8,706 bases of DNA from Burkholderiales bacterium (GTDB taxonomy: Bacteria > Pseudomonadota > Gammaproteobacteria > Burkholderiales > SG8-39): the NCBI GenBank assembly GCA_029266935.1, contig JAQSVY010000133.1:1-8706 (forward strand), in the 5' to 3' direction. Numbering within the stretch: position 1 is the first letter of the stretch; every line of letters starts with the position of its first letter. A model generated the notes under the pieces. The model was not told the origin of the DNA. It ran no database searches and was given only the letters and a program-made list of their open reading frames with translations. The position numbers were made by a program, and so were the translations under genes. Shown here in pieces: positions 1 to 5,966 of the stretch.

Positions 1-1295
1 TGCTCGATGAGGATCTCCGCCTGCGCCATGAGCGCGCGCAGGTTGGGCGGCGGGCGCGTCGGCGTGACGGCGGCGAGGATCACCCCGGCGAGCGTGGCGT
101 GCAGTCCCGAGGCGTGCAGGCAGGCCCACAGCACGACGCCGAGCACCGCGTAGGGCAGCGCGCGGTAGACGCCGTTCCTGTTCAACAAAATCAACAGGAC
201 AACAATGGCGATGGCGGCGGCTACGCTGGCCCAGTCGAGGCCGCCCGAGTAGAAGAGCGCCACGATGGCGATCGCCACGAGGTCGTCGACGATCACCGCC
301 GCGGTGAGGAAAACGCGCAGCTCCACCGGCACGCGGCTGCCCAGGAGGGCGATGAGGGCGATGGCGAAGGCGGTGTCGGTGGTGGTCGGGATCGCCCATC
401 CCGCTGCGAGCGGCGCGGGCGCGACGAGCAGGTAGAGGAGCGCCGGAAGCAGCATGCCGCCCGCGGCGGCGGCGAAAGGCAGCGCCGCGGCGCGGCGCGA
501 GGCGAGCCGCCCGACGGTGAACTCGCGCTTGATCTCCAGCCCGACGACGAGGAAGAAGACGCTGAGCAGCCCGTCGTTGATCCATTCGCGCAGCGGCAGG
601 AGGAAGGCGCGCTCGCCCGCGGTGAAGCCGACCGGCTCGTTCCAGAACGATTCGAACCCGGGATAAAGATTCGCGAAGCCGATGGCTGCAAGCGTCGCCA
701 CGAGCAGAAGCAGCCCGGTGGAGGGGGCCCAGCGCGCGAAGTCGAGCGCCGCGCTCTGCACGCGGTGCCCGAGGGAGCCGAGCATCGCCTCGGCGAGCGT
801 GCTCTCGTCCCACGGGCCGTCGTAGCGGCGGTTGTTGATGAAGAAGGTGGGCGAGACGCGCGCGCCGCTCGCGCGCGCGCTGTCGAGGTCCTGCGCGACG
901 GTGGCCTGCGCGCTGCGCCAGGCCTCGGCCTGCGCTTCGCGCGGCGGCAGCCCGAGCTCGGCGGCGACGGCGCTGAAATCCTCCGGCCGCAGCTGCGGCC
1001 CGCGGCGCATCAGCGCGTCGTGCGCGCGCCAGTACTCGCCGGTGGTCTCGGCCGCGTACTCCGCGAGCTCGGCGGCGCGCCGCGCCTCCTCGCTGCCGGT
1101 CAGGGGCCGGTGGCGGAAGACATAGCGCAGCCGCTCGCCGAAGCGCTCGCGCAGCCGCGCGATCACCTCGTGCGCGGCGCGGCAGGAGGGACAGTTGAAG
1201 CTGCCGTACTCGACCAGCGTGATTTCCGCGCCGACCCCGCCCAGCGCGTGCTCCGGGCGGCTGTCCGCGGCGGGCTCGAGCCTGCCGCTATCCAT
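1..1295 (-). CDS. nhaA: DsbA-like thioredoxin domain fused to NhaA Na+/H+ antiporter (3' end outside window)
   Basis: An open frame enters from the left edge on the minus strand; 431 codons are visible. Residues ~22-170 form a DsbA/FrnE-type thioredoxin domain with a CPSC active site (Cys35, Cys38) after LVEYGSFN and a likely cis-proline at 149 in VSPTFFIN. From ~190 an NhaA domain follows: [16 protein letters not shown] (252-262), [11 protein letters not shown] (Asp307, equivalent to E. coli Asp133), VDDLVAI (Asp337/Asp338, equivalent to the transport pair Asp163/Asp164) and [11 protein letters not shown] (396-406). The last NhaA helices, including the region of E. coli Lys300, lie outside the window. 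NhaA exchanges two H+ for one Na+ across the inner membrane. No signal peptide precedes the thioredoxin domain, and NhaA has a cytoplasmic N-terminus, so I infer a cytoplasmic redox domain. The ATG at 1295 overlaps the upstream SemiSWEET stop by 8 nt and has no clear Shine-Dalgarno sequence, which suggests translational coupling. The domain identity is solid; the function of the fusion is unknown. Confidence 0.9.
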   Translation of the reverse strand, partial: MDSGRLEPAADSRPEHALGGVGAEITLVEYGSFNCPSCRAAHEVIARLRERFGERLRYVFRHRPLTGSEEARRAAELAEYAAETTGEYWRAHDALMRRGPQLRPEDFSAVAAELGLPPREAQAEAWRSAQATVAQDLDSARASGARVSPTFFINNRRYDGPWDESTLAEAMLGSLGHRVQSAALDFARWAPSTGLLLLVATLAAIGFANLYPGFESFWNEPVGFTAGERAFLLPLREWINDGLLSVFFLVVGLEIKREFTVGRLASRRAAALPFAAAAGGMLLPALLYLLVAPAPLAAGWAIPTTTDTAFAIALIALLGSRVPVELRVFLTAAVIVDDLVAIAIVALFYSGGLDWASVAAAIAIVVLLILLNRNGVYRALPYAVLGVVLWACLHASGLHATLAGVILAAVTPTRPPPNLRALMAQAEILIE

Positions 1296-1587
1296 GCACC
1301 AGCGCGCCGACGATCACGGCGGCGTCCAGGCCTGCCCATCCGACACAGGGGAGATAGATGTTGCGGTCGCGCTTCTGCAGGCCGTACCAGAACCAGAGCA
1401 TCGCGGAGAGCAGGTACGCGCTCCAGGAGACGACCGACACGCCCGCGGCCTCCCCGCCCACCCAGATGGTGAGCACCTGCGGCACGGTCATCAGCATGGT
1501 GAAGATCGACATGCCGCCGAGCACGCGGCCGAACAGCGCGTCGCCGCGGGAACCGTCCTTGATGCTGGCTGCGGGGTCTGGTGCCAC
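1288..1587 (-). CDS. SemiSWEET / PQ-loop (MtN3-like) small membrane transporter
   Basis: This 99-residue protein has three predicted hydrophobic helices (about 22-42, 51-69 and 77-97) and no extra domain, the size and topology of bacterial SemiSWEETs, which act as dimers and transport sugars. The family PQ motif is present in helix 1 ([10 protein letters not shown], Pro36-Gln37). It is followed by [21 protein letters not shown], in which the GVS turn and the Trp-rich helix 2 are typical. The conserved Asn usually seen in helix 3 is not evident: that helix reads [14 protein letters not shown]. The substrate may therefore differ or not be a sugar. The start is a GTG at 1587, chosen because GGAGG (1593-1597) lies 5 nt upstream. 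The gene lies 22 nt downstream of the thioesterase and overlaps the nhaA fusion by 8 nt, so the three are probably co-transcribed. The family call is fairly firm; the substrate is unknown. Confidence 0.82.
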   Translation of the reverse strand: MAPDPAASIKDGSRGDALFGRVLGGMSIFTMLMTVPQVLTIWVGGEAAGVSVVSWSAYLLSAMLWFWYGLQKRDRNIYLPCVGWAGLDAAVIVGALVHG

Positions 1588-1609
1588 GAAGTCCTCCGGA
1601 ATAGAGCGC

Positions 1610-2035
1610 TCAACGCCCTTCTGCGCCGACGTAGGCGAGCATCCTGGCGCGCATGTCGTCGGGGATGGGCATCGACTTGAACGTGTCGAGCGACACCATC
1701 GCCACCTTGTGGCGGGCGCGGAACTTCTCGTCCCCGCCCACCCGGCCGCGGATGTCGAACTCGATCGAGGCGCGGCCCAGGCGCGCGATCGCCAGCTCGA
1801 GGACCAGGGTGTCGCCGAGGTGGCAGGGGCGGAAGAACTCGCAGCCGGTGCTGACGATCGGGAAGCCGACCCGCCGCCCGAGGTGCATCTCCTGGAAGGG
1901 CTGGTGCACCGCCTCGCGGAACCAGTCCTCGACGATCCCCGAGATCATCTCGAAGAAGTTGACGAAAAAGACGATTCCGGCCGGATCGCAATGCGAAAAG
2001 CGGATCAGGCGCTGGGTGGTGAACGGCTTGGGCAT
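1610..2035 (-). CDS. acyl-CoA thioesterase, 4-hydroxybenzoyl-CoA thioesterase (hotdog) family
   Basis: This cytoplasmic single-hotdog-domain enzyme should hydrolyse an acyl- or aroyl-CoA thioester to free acid and CoA. The signature RFSHCDPAGIVFFVNFFEM (residues 12-30) carries the catalytic Asp17 and is nearly the 4-hydroxybenzoyl-CoA thioesterase motif of Pseudomonas CBS3. The rest fits the fold: the long helix after the motif, then STGCEFFRPCHLGDTL and strands through IEFDIRGRV. An ATG at 2053 is six codons further upstream, but I prefer the ATG at 2035. It has a purine-rich GGGAGGA (2045-2051) upstream at usable spacing and gives 141 residues with the aspartate at position 17, matching the characterised enzyme. 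The real substrate cannot be told from sequence: no aromatic-degradation genes are nearby, so a general short-chain or aroyl-CoA housekeeping role (YbgC-like) is also possible. It is the first gene of the minus-strand operon. Confidence 0.88.
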   Translation of the reverse strand: MPKPFTTQRLIRFSHCDPAGIVFFVNFFEMISGIVEDWFREAVHQPFQEMHLGRRVGFPIVSTGCEFFRPCHLGDTLVLELAIARLGRASIEFDIRGRVGGDEKFRARHKVAMVSLDTFKSMPIPDDMRARMLAYVGAEGR

Positions 2036-2039
2036 CTGC

Positions 2040-2045
2040 CACAAT
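2040..2045 (+). promoter_or_regulatory. possible -10 box for the plus-strand protease/MoxR cluster
   Basis: CACAAT matches 4 of 6 bases of TATAAT and sits so that initiation about 7 nt downstream would fall on the ATG at 2052, implying a leaderless or near-leaderless message. No convincing -35 hexamer is visible at 16-18 nt upstream, and the whole element lies at the start of the divergent thioesterase gene. This is a weak call based on position only. Confidence 0.2.
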
Positions 2046-2051
2046 CCTCCC
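2045..2051 (-). promoter_or_regulatory. Shine-Dalgarno of the thioesterase gene
   Basis: On the minus strand this reads GGGAGGA, 9 nt before the ATG at 2035. It decides the start in favour of that ATG, because the alternative ATG at 2053 lies upstream of the motif and has no purine-rich stretch before it. Confidence 0.6.
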
Positions 2052-2936
2052 ATGAGAAGGCGGCCCGGGGTTTACAGCGGTTCGCAGCGCAGGCCGGCGC
2101 TACCATCGGCTGCGCCACCGCCTCGGCCTGAAGCGCCCGCCGCAAAAGCCGCAAAAGCCCTCCCCATCAGGAAGATCCTTGCTTTCGCCGCGGCCGGCCT
2201 GCTCCTCGTGGCGCTCGGATGGTGGACGGCGCCGGCCGAGCGCGGGCTCACCGCGCAGGACCTGCAGGCCGCGATCGAGCAGGCCTTCGAGGAGCGCGCG
2301 CAGACGACCGCGACCGACGCCTACGAGGTGATCCGCCCCTCGGTGGTGCGCGTGCGCGGCCTGCCCGAGCCCGGCGCGGGCGAGCTCGAGGGCTTCGTCG
2401 CCGACGAGAGCGTCGGCACCGGCGTGGTGATCGTCGAGGACGGCACCATCCTCACCAACCTGCACGTGGTGCAGGGCGCGCAGCGCCTTTCCGTCACCTT
2501 CTTCGACGGCACCGAGTCCGAGGCGGTGCTCGTCGGCGCGCGGCCGGAGCACGACCTCGCGGTGATCCGCGCGCGCACGCTGCCCGACGACCTCGCGCCG
2601 GCGACGATGCGCTCCACCGCCGACCTCGCGCCCGGCGACGGCGTCGTCGCGGTGGGCTTTCCCTTCGGCATCGGCCCCTCGGCGAGCGCCGGCGTGGTCT
2701 CCGGCCTGAAGCGCGAGTACATCTCGCCTTCGGGCGCCAAGCTCTCCAACCTCATCCAGTTCGACGCCGCGGTGAACCCGGGCAACTCGGGCGGGCCGCT
2801 CGTCACCGCCGACGGCGAGGTGGTCGGCATCGTCACCGGCCTGCTCAATCCCACCGAGGAGCGCGTCTTCATCGGCATCGGCTTCGCGGTGCCCATCGAG
2901 AATGCCGCCGGCGCCGCCGGCCTTTCGCCTTTCTAG
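2052..2936 (+). CDS. membrane-anchored trypsin-like serine protease A (HtrA-type catalytic domain, no PDZ)
   Basis: The 294-residue protein has a basic, Pro/Ala-rich N-terminal tail (1-40), one membrane segment (~41-58, ILAFAAAGLLLVALGWW), a linker, and a chymotrypsin-fold domain (~85-290). The catalytic triad is intact: His138 in LTNLHVV, Asp168 in EHDLAVI and Ser246 in NPGNSGGPL. Positive residues before the helix predict a cytoplasmic tail and a periplasmic protease. Unlike DegP, DegQ or DegS it ends right after the catalytic domain (IENAAGAAGLSPF) and has no PDZ domain. I chose the ATG at 2052 although the frame is open further upstream, because the start MRRRPGVYSGSQRRP aligns with MRRAALYSRSSRKP of the paralogue at 5967, and the upstream stretch lies inside the thioesterase gene. 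No Shine-Dalgarno is visible. The stop codon overlaps the ribosome binding site of moxR, so the two are one transcript. The protease fold is certain; substrate and coupling to MoxR are inferred. Confidence 0.9.
   Translation: MRRRPGVYSGSQRRPALPSAAPPPRPEAPAAKAAKALPIRKILAFAAAGLLLVALGWWTAPAERGLTAQDLQAAIEQAFEERAQTTATDAYEVIRPSVVRVRGLPEPGAGELEGFVADESVGTGVVIVEDGTILTNLHVVQGAQRLSVTFFDGTESEAVLVGARPEHDLAVIRARTLPDDLAPATMRSTADLAPGDGVVAVGFPFGIGPSASAGVVSGLKREYISPSGAKLSNLIQFDAAVNPGNSGGPLVTADGEVVGIVTGLLNPTEERVFIGIGFAVPIENAAGAAGLSPF
2071..2076 (-). promoter_or_regulatory. possible -10 box for the minus-strand thioesterase operon
   Basis: On the minus strand this reads TGTAAA (4 of 6 matches to TATAAT). A transcript starting near 2064 would have a leader of about 28 nt that includes the GGGAGGA ribosome binding site. 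No good -35 is seen. The site lies inside the first codons of the divergent protease gene, as it must given the 16-nt gap between the two start codons. Confidence 0.2.
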
Positions 2937-2939
2937 GAG
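2935..2939 (+). promoter_or_regulatory. Shine-Dalgarno of moxR
   Basis: AGGAG overlaps the stop codon of protease A (TAG, 2934-2936) and lies 4 nt before the ATG at 2944. It supports that start over an upstream in-frame ATG at 2902, which lies inside the protease coding sequence. Confidence 0.65.
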
Positions 2940-2943
2940 CCCC

Positions 2944-3930
2944 ATGGAAAACGCTTCGCTGATGGAACGCATCCTCTACGAGGTCAAGAAGACGGTGGTC
3001 GGGCAGGACCATTTCCTCGAGCGGGTGCTGGTCGCGGTGCTGGCGCAGGGGCACCTGCTGGTGGAAGGGGTGCCGGGGCTCGCCAAGACCCTGACGGTGA
3101 AGACGCTCGCGGCGACCATCCGCGGCTCCTTCCGGCGCATCCAGTTCACGCCCGATCTCGTGCCGGCGGACCTGGTGGGCACGCGGATCTACAACCAGAA
3201 GAGCGGCGAGTTCGCGACATCGCTCGGGCCGGTGTTCACCAACCTGCTGCTCGCCGACGAGATCAACCGGGCGCCGGCGAAGGTGCAGAGCGCGCTGCTG
3301 GAAGTGATGCAGGAGCACCAGGTGACGATCGCGGGCGAGACGCACAAGGTGCCCGAGCCCTTCCTGGTGATGGCGACGCAGAACCCGATCGAGACCGAGG
3401 GCACCTACGCGCTGCCCGAGGCGCAGGTCGACCGCTTCATGATGAAGGTGCTGGTGGGCTACCCGAGCGAGGAAGAGGAGTTCGTCATCGTCGAACGGGT
3501 CACGGGTATTGCGCATCAATCCATGCCCGTCTGTTCGACGGAGCAACTGCAGCAGCTGCAGCGCGAGTGCCGCAAGGTGTATGTCGAGCCGGCGCTCATC
3601 CAGTACGCGGTGCGGCTGGCGAACGCGACCCGCGAACCGGAAAGGTTCGGCTTGAAGAACATGAACAACTACCTGACGTATGGCGCCAGCCCGCGCGCCT
3701 CGATCCACGTGATCGAGGGGGCGAGGGCGCTGGCGATGCTGCGCGGGCGCGACTACGCGCTGCCGGAGGACGTGACCGACCTCGTGCCGGACGTCTTCCG
3801 CCACCGCCTGGTGCTCTCCTACGAGGCGCTCGCGGAAGGCCTCGCGGCCGACCAGATCATCCAGCGCATCATGCAGAACGTGCGCGCGCCGGAGAAGCCC
3901 ATGCAGGCGAGCCCGAGTGCAGCCGCGTAA
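2944..3930 (+). CDS. moxR: MoxR-family AAA+ ATPase
   Basis: This 328-residue cytoplasmic AAA+ ATPase of the MoxR class is thought to act as a chaperone that remodels or activates partner complexes, usually with vWA-domain proteins encoded next to it. Visible motifs: VVGQD near the N-terminus, Walker A GVPGLAKT (42-49), Walker B LLLADEIN (101-108), sensor 1 MATQNPIE (143-150), the EAQVDRF arginine region (159-165) and the C-terminal lid with sensor 2 GASPRASI (247-254), followed by LRGRDYALPEDV. All catalytic motifs look intact and the length is normal for the family. The product starts MENASLMERILYEVKK, placed by AGGAG 4 nt upstream. The last 14 nt overlap the DUF58 gene, which suggests coupled translation and a shared complex. 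The family call is very secure; the client is not known, though the adjoining proteases and vWA proteins are the obvious candidates. Confidence 0.96.
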   Translation: MENASLMERILYEVKKTVVGQDHFLERVLVAVLAQGHLLVEGVPGLAKTLTVKTLAATIRGSFRRIQFTPDLVPADLVGTRIYNQKSGEFATSLGPVFTNLLLADEINRAPAKVQSALLEVMQEHQVTIAGETHKVPEPFLVMATQNPIETEGTYALPEAQVDRFMMKVLVGYPSEEEEFVIVERVTGIAHQSMPVCSTEQLQQLQRECRKVYVEPALIQYAVRLANATREPERFGLKNMNNYLTYGASPRASIHVIEGARALAMLRGRDYALPEDVTDLVPDVFRHRLVLSYEALAEGLAADQIIQRIMQNVRAPEKPMQASPSAAA

Positions 3931-4843
3931 TCCCGAAGCGGTCCTGCGCCGCCTCGAATGGACGGTGCTTCGGCGCCTCGACGGGCTGCTGCAGGGGGAC
4001 TACCGCACGCTCTTTCGCGGCTTCGGGCTCGATCTCGCCGACCTGCGCGAGTACCAGTACGGCGATGACGTGCGCCACATTGACTGGAATGTGACCGCGC
4101 GGCTGCAGGCGCCTTACGTGCGCGAGTTCCACGAGGATCGCGAAGTGACCGCCTGGTTCCTGCTCGACCTGAGCCAGTCGGTGGCGTTCGGCTCGCACGA
4201 GAAGCGCAAGCAATCGGTGTCCGAGGATCTCGTCGCGGTGCTGGCGCGGGTGCTCACGCGCCACGGCAACCGCGTCGGCGCGCTCTACTACGGCAGCCGC
4301 GTGAGCGGCATGATCCCGGCGCGCAACGGCCGCCGCCAGGTGCTCGCCATCCTGCAGGGCATGCAGCGCCACGCCGGCGTCAAAGGCGAGGGCAGCACCA
4401 CCGACCTCGCGCAGCTGCTGGGCTATTCGCTGAACGTCCTCAAGCGCCGCTCGCTCGTCTTCGTCGTCTCCGACTTCATCAGCGCGCCGGGCTGGGCGGA
4501 GCGCCTCGCCCATCTCTCGCAGCGCCACGAGGTGCTGGCGGTGCGGCTCTACGACCCGCTGGAATCCGAGCTCCCCGACCTCGGCCTGCTCACTTTCCAG
4601 GACGCCGAGACCGGCGAGCAGATGCTCGTCGACACGCATGACGCGGGTTTCCGCAAGCGCTTCGCCCAGGCCGCCGAGCGGCGCGAGAAGGCCCTGCGCG
4701 CCGCGTTCCGCGACTCCGGCGTCGATGCGCTCGAGCTCTCCACCGACGAGGACCTGGTCGATGCGCTGATGCGCTTCGCCGGGCTGAGAAAGCGCCGTAG
4801 CCGGATCAAGGTGAACACTACGCATGACTTTTCAGTGGCCTGA
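3917..4843 (+). CDS. DUF58 domain protein (vWA-like), MoxR partner
   Basis: This 308-residue soluble protein has the DUF58 hallmark LREYQYGDDVRHIDWNVTAR (43-62) followed by a vWA-like fold. The MIDAS-type motif is present: LDLSQS (Asp84, Ser86, Ser88), a Thr in GSTTDLAQLL (159-168) and Asp186 in VVSDFIS. DUF58 proteins are near-constant neighbours of MoxR and are thought to be its adaptor or substrate; the biochemical role is not established. No membrane segment is seen, so I expect it on the cytoplasmic side with MoxR. The start is a GTG at 3917, giving MQPRNPEAVLRRLEW and a 14-nt overlap with moxR. The next ATG-initiated options would cut into the conserved N-terminal region. The 3' end overlaps the vWA1 gene by 20 nt, so the order moxR-DUF58-vWA1 is tightly coupled. 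Confidence 0.93.
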   Translation: MQPRNPEAVLRRLEWTVLRRLDGLLQGDYRTLFRGFGLDLADLREYQYGDDVRHIDWNVTARLQAPYVREFHEDREVTAWFLLDLSQSVAFGSHEKRKQSVSEDLVAVLARVLTRHGNRVGALYYGSRVSGMIPARNGRRQVLAILQGMQRHAGVKGEGSTTDLAQLLGYSLNVLKRRSLVFVVSDFISAPGWAERLAHLSQRHEVLAVRLYDPLESELPDLGLLTFQDAETGEQMLVDTHDAGFRKRFAQAAERREKALRAAFRDSGVDALELSTDEDLVDALMRFAGLRKRRSRIKVNTTHDFSVA

Positions 4844-5807
4844 GCTGCTGTGGCTCATGCTCGCCGTGCCGGCGCTCGTCGCCGCGTACGTGATGCTGCT
4901 GCGCAAGCGCAGGAAGCTGGCGCTGCAGTACGCAAGTCTGTCGCTGGTCAGAGAAGCCAATGCGATTCAAAGCATAAGACGGCATATTCCGCCGCTACTG
5001 CTGCTGCTCGCGCTGGCGCTGATGATCGCCGCCACTGCGCGTCCGAGCGCGGTGCTGACGCTGCCCTCGCAGCACGAGACGGTGATCCTCGCCATGGACG
5101 TCTCGGGAAGCATGCGCGCCACCGACGTGCAGCCCACGCGCCTTGCCGCGGCGCAGGCCGCCGCCAAGGCCTTCGTCGCCGAGCAGTCCGAGAGCGTGCG
5201 CATCGGCGTCGTCGCCTTCGCCGGCACCGCCACCGTGGCGCAGGCGCCCCGTTTCCAGCTGCAGCGCGCCACCGCGATCGGCAGCGCCATCGTCGTCTCG
5301 CTCGCGACGCTCTTCCCGGATGCGGGCATCGATCTCGCCGCCCTGACCTACGGCGGCGAAGGCAGGAAGCCGGTCAAGCCCGCACCGTCGTTCAAGCCGG
5401 TGCCGCCGGGCTCCTACGCCTCCGGGGCGATCGTGCTGCTCACCGATGGCCAGCGCACGACCGGCCCGGACTCGATCCAGATGGCGCGCCTGGCGGCCGA
5501 GCGCGGCGTGCGCATCTATACGGTGGGCGTGGGCACGCCCAAGGGCACCATCGTCGGCATCGAGGGCTGGTCGATGCGCGTCGGCCTCGACGAGGAGACG
5601 CTGAAGGCGGTCGCCGACATCACGCGCGGCGAGTACTTCTACGCCGGCACCGCGGTCGACCTGAAGAAGATCTACGAGTCGCTGCGCTCGCGCCTGGTGC
5701 TCGAGAGGAAGCGCACCGAGGTGACGGCGCTCTTCGCCGCCGCCGCGGCGCTGCTGGTCGTCGTCTCGGCGGCGCTTTCGCTCGCCTGGTTCAACAGAAT
5801 TCTCTGA
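4824..5807 (+). CDS. BatA-type vWA membrane protein 1, with a deletion in the MIDAS region
   Basis: The 327-residue protein has predicted membrane helices at ~8-25, ~57-72 and ~303-323 around a vWA domain (85-295), the layout of BatA-like proteins. The domain should face the periplasm. MIDAS elements seen: MDVSGS (Asp92, Ser94, Ser96) and LLTDGQ (Asp208). The segment that normally follows FAG-A---QAP is missing. The paralogue at 6845 has 12 more residues there (its 144-155), including the Thr that should complete the metal site; here QAP runs straight into RFQLQRATAIG (140-153). Metal-dependent binding is thus probably lost or altered, while the frame and the rest of the protein are intact. 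It starts at ATG 4824, with AAGGTGA at 4808-4814 upstream, overlaps DUF58 by 20 nt, and ends WFNRIL exactly like the paralogue. It also has a Pro/Lys-rich loop (~178-197) before the fourth strand. Confidence 0.92.
   Translation: MTFQWPELLWLMLAVPALVAAYVMLLRKRRKLALQYASLSLVREANAIQSIRRHIPPLLLLLALALMIAATARPSAVLTLPSQHETVILAMDVSGSMRATDVQPTRLAAAQAAAKAFVAEQSESVRIGVVAFAGTATVAQAPRFQLQRATAIGSAIVVSLATLFPDAGIDLAALTYGGEGRKPVKPAPSFKPVPPGSYASGAIVLLTDGQRTTGPDSIQMARLAAERGVRIYTVGVGTPKGTIVGIEGWSMRVGLDEETLKAVADITRGEYFYAGTAVDLKKIYESLRSRLVLERKRTEVTALFAAAAALLVVVSAALSLAWFNRIL
5056..5089 (+). repeat. 34-nt exact direct repeat, copy 1 (paralogue block)
   Basis: These 34 bases encode most of the LTLPSQHETVIL stretch just before the MIDAS motif of vWA1. 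They are identical to 7080-7113 in vWA2, with no synonymous change across 11 codons. This is a by-product of gene duplication rather than an independent repeat element, but it is long enough to serve homologous recombination between the copies. Confidence 0.85.
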
Positions 5808-5966
5808 AACAGCACAGTTAATTCAGGCTGCTGGCCGAGCGCCGGTGCGGCCTTTCGCGTTCACGTCCCGGCGAGGCGCTGCGCGGCGGCTGGAGGTAGG
5901 CCACCCGGCCCCTATCTTGCTGCGACCCCGGCGGAACCGATCCTTGGCCTGCGAGGTCTGCAAGCA
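5808..5966. other. 159-nt non-coding gap between the two protease/vWA modules
   Basis: This is the only sizeable gap inside the plus-strand cluster. It holds a short imperfect terminator-like hairpin (GGCCG 5833-5837 pairing with CGGCC 5848-5852, then TTT), a TATCTT hexamer at 5913-5918 (4 of 6 to the -10 consensus, without a clear -35) and a weak CGAGG ribosome binding site at 5952-5956, 10 nt before the ATG of protease B. Together these suggest that the second module may be transcribed separately, but each element alone is weak. No conserved open frame is seen. Confidence 0.4.
5833..5855 (+). terminator. weak terminator-like hairpin after vWA1
   Basis: Five G/C pairs (GGCCG/CGGCC) close a 10-nt loop, followed by only three T residues. 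Its position 25 nt after the vWA1 stop is suitable, but the stem is short and the T tract poor, so attenuation or chance is as likely as true termination. Confidence 0.22.

Noticed and set aside
99..1472. Long plus-strand open frame over the nhaA/SemiSWEET region
   Set aside because: Its translation is Arg/Gly/Asp-rich low-complexity sequence with no recognisable motif. It is antisense to clearly recognisable NhaA and SemiSWEET proteins, as expected in GC-rich DNA.
1653..2051. Upstream extension of the protease A reading frame
   Set aside because: It lies antisense inside the thioesterase gene and has no protease-like content. The paralogue at 5967 aligns from the ATG at 2052.
2902..2943. 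Earlier in-frame ATG for moxR at 2902
   Set aside because: It would overlap protease A by 35 nt and add a 14-residue non-conserved leader. AGGAG at 2935-2939 points to the ATG at 2944.
2100..4825. Three long minus-strand open frames (2100-2972, 2869-3804, 3869-4825)
   Set aside because: They are antisense to protease A, moxR and DUF58, whose motifs are unambiguous. The antisense products are His/Arg/Ala-rich without known domains.
4824..5807. vWA1 as a pseudogene because of the MIDAS deletion
   Set aside because: The frame is intact, the deletion is a multiple of three, and the termini, membrane helices and rest of the vWA domain are conserved, so altered function is more likely than decay.
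5808..5966. Mobile-element or CRISPR remnant in the gap between modules
   Set aside because: No terminal inverted repeats, target-site duplication, transposase fragment or regularly spaced repeats can be seen.
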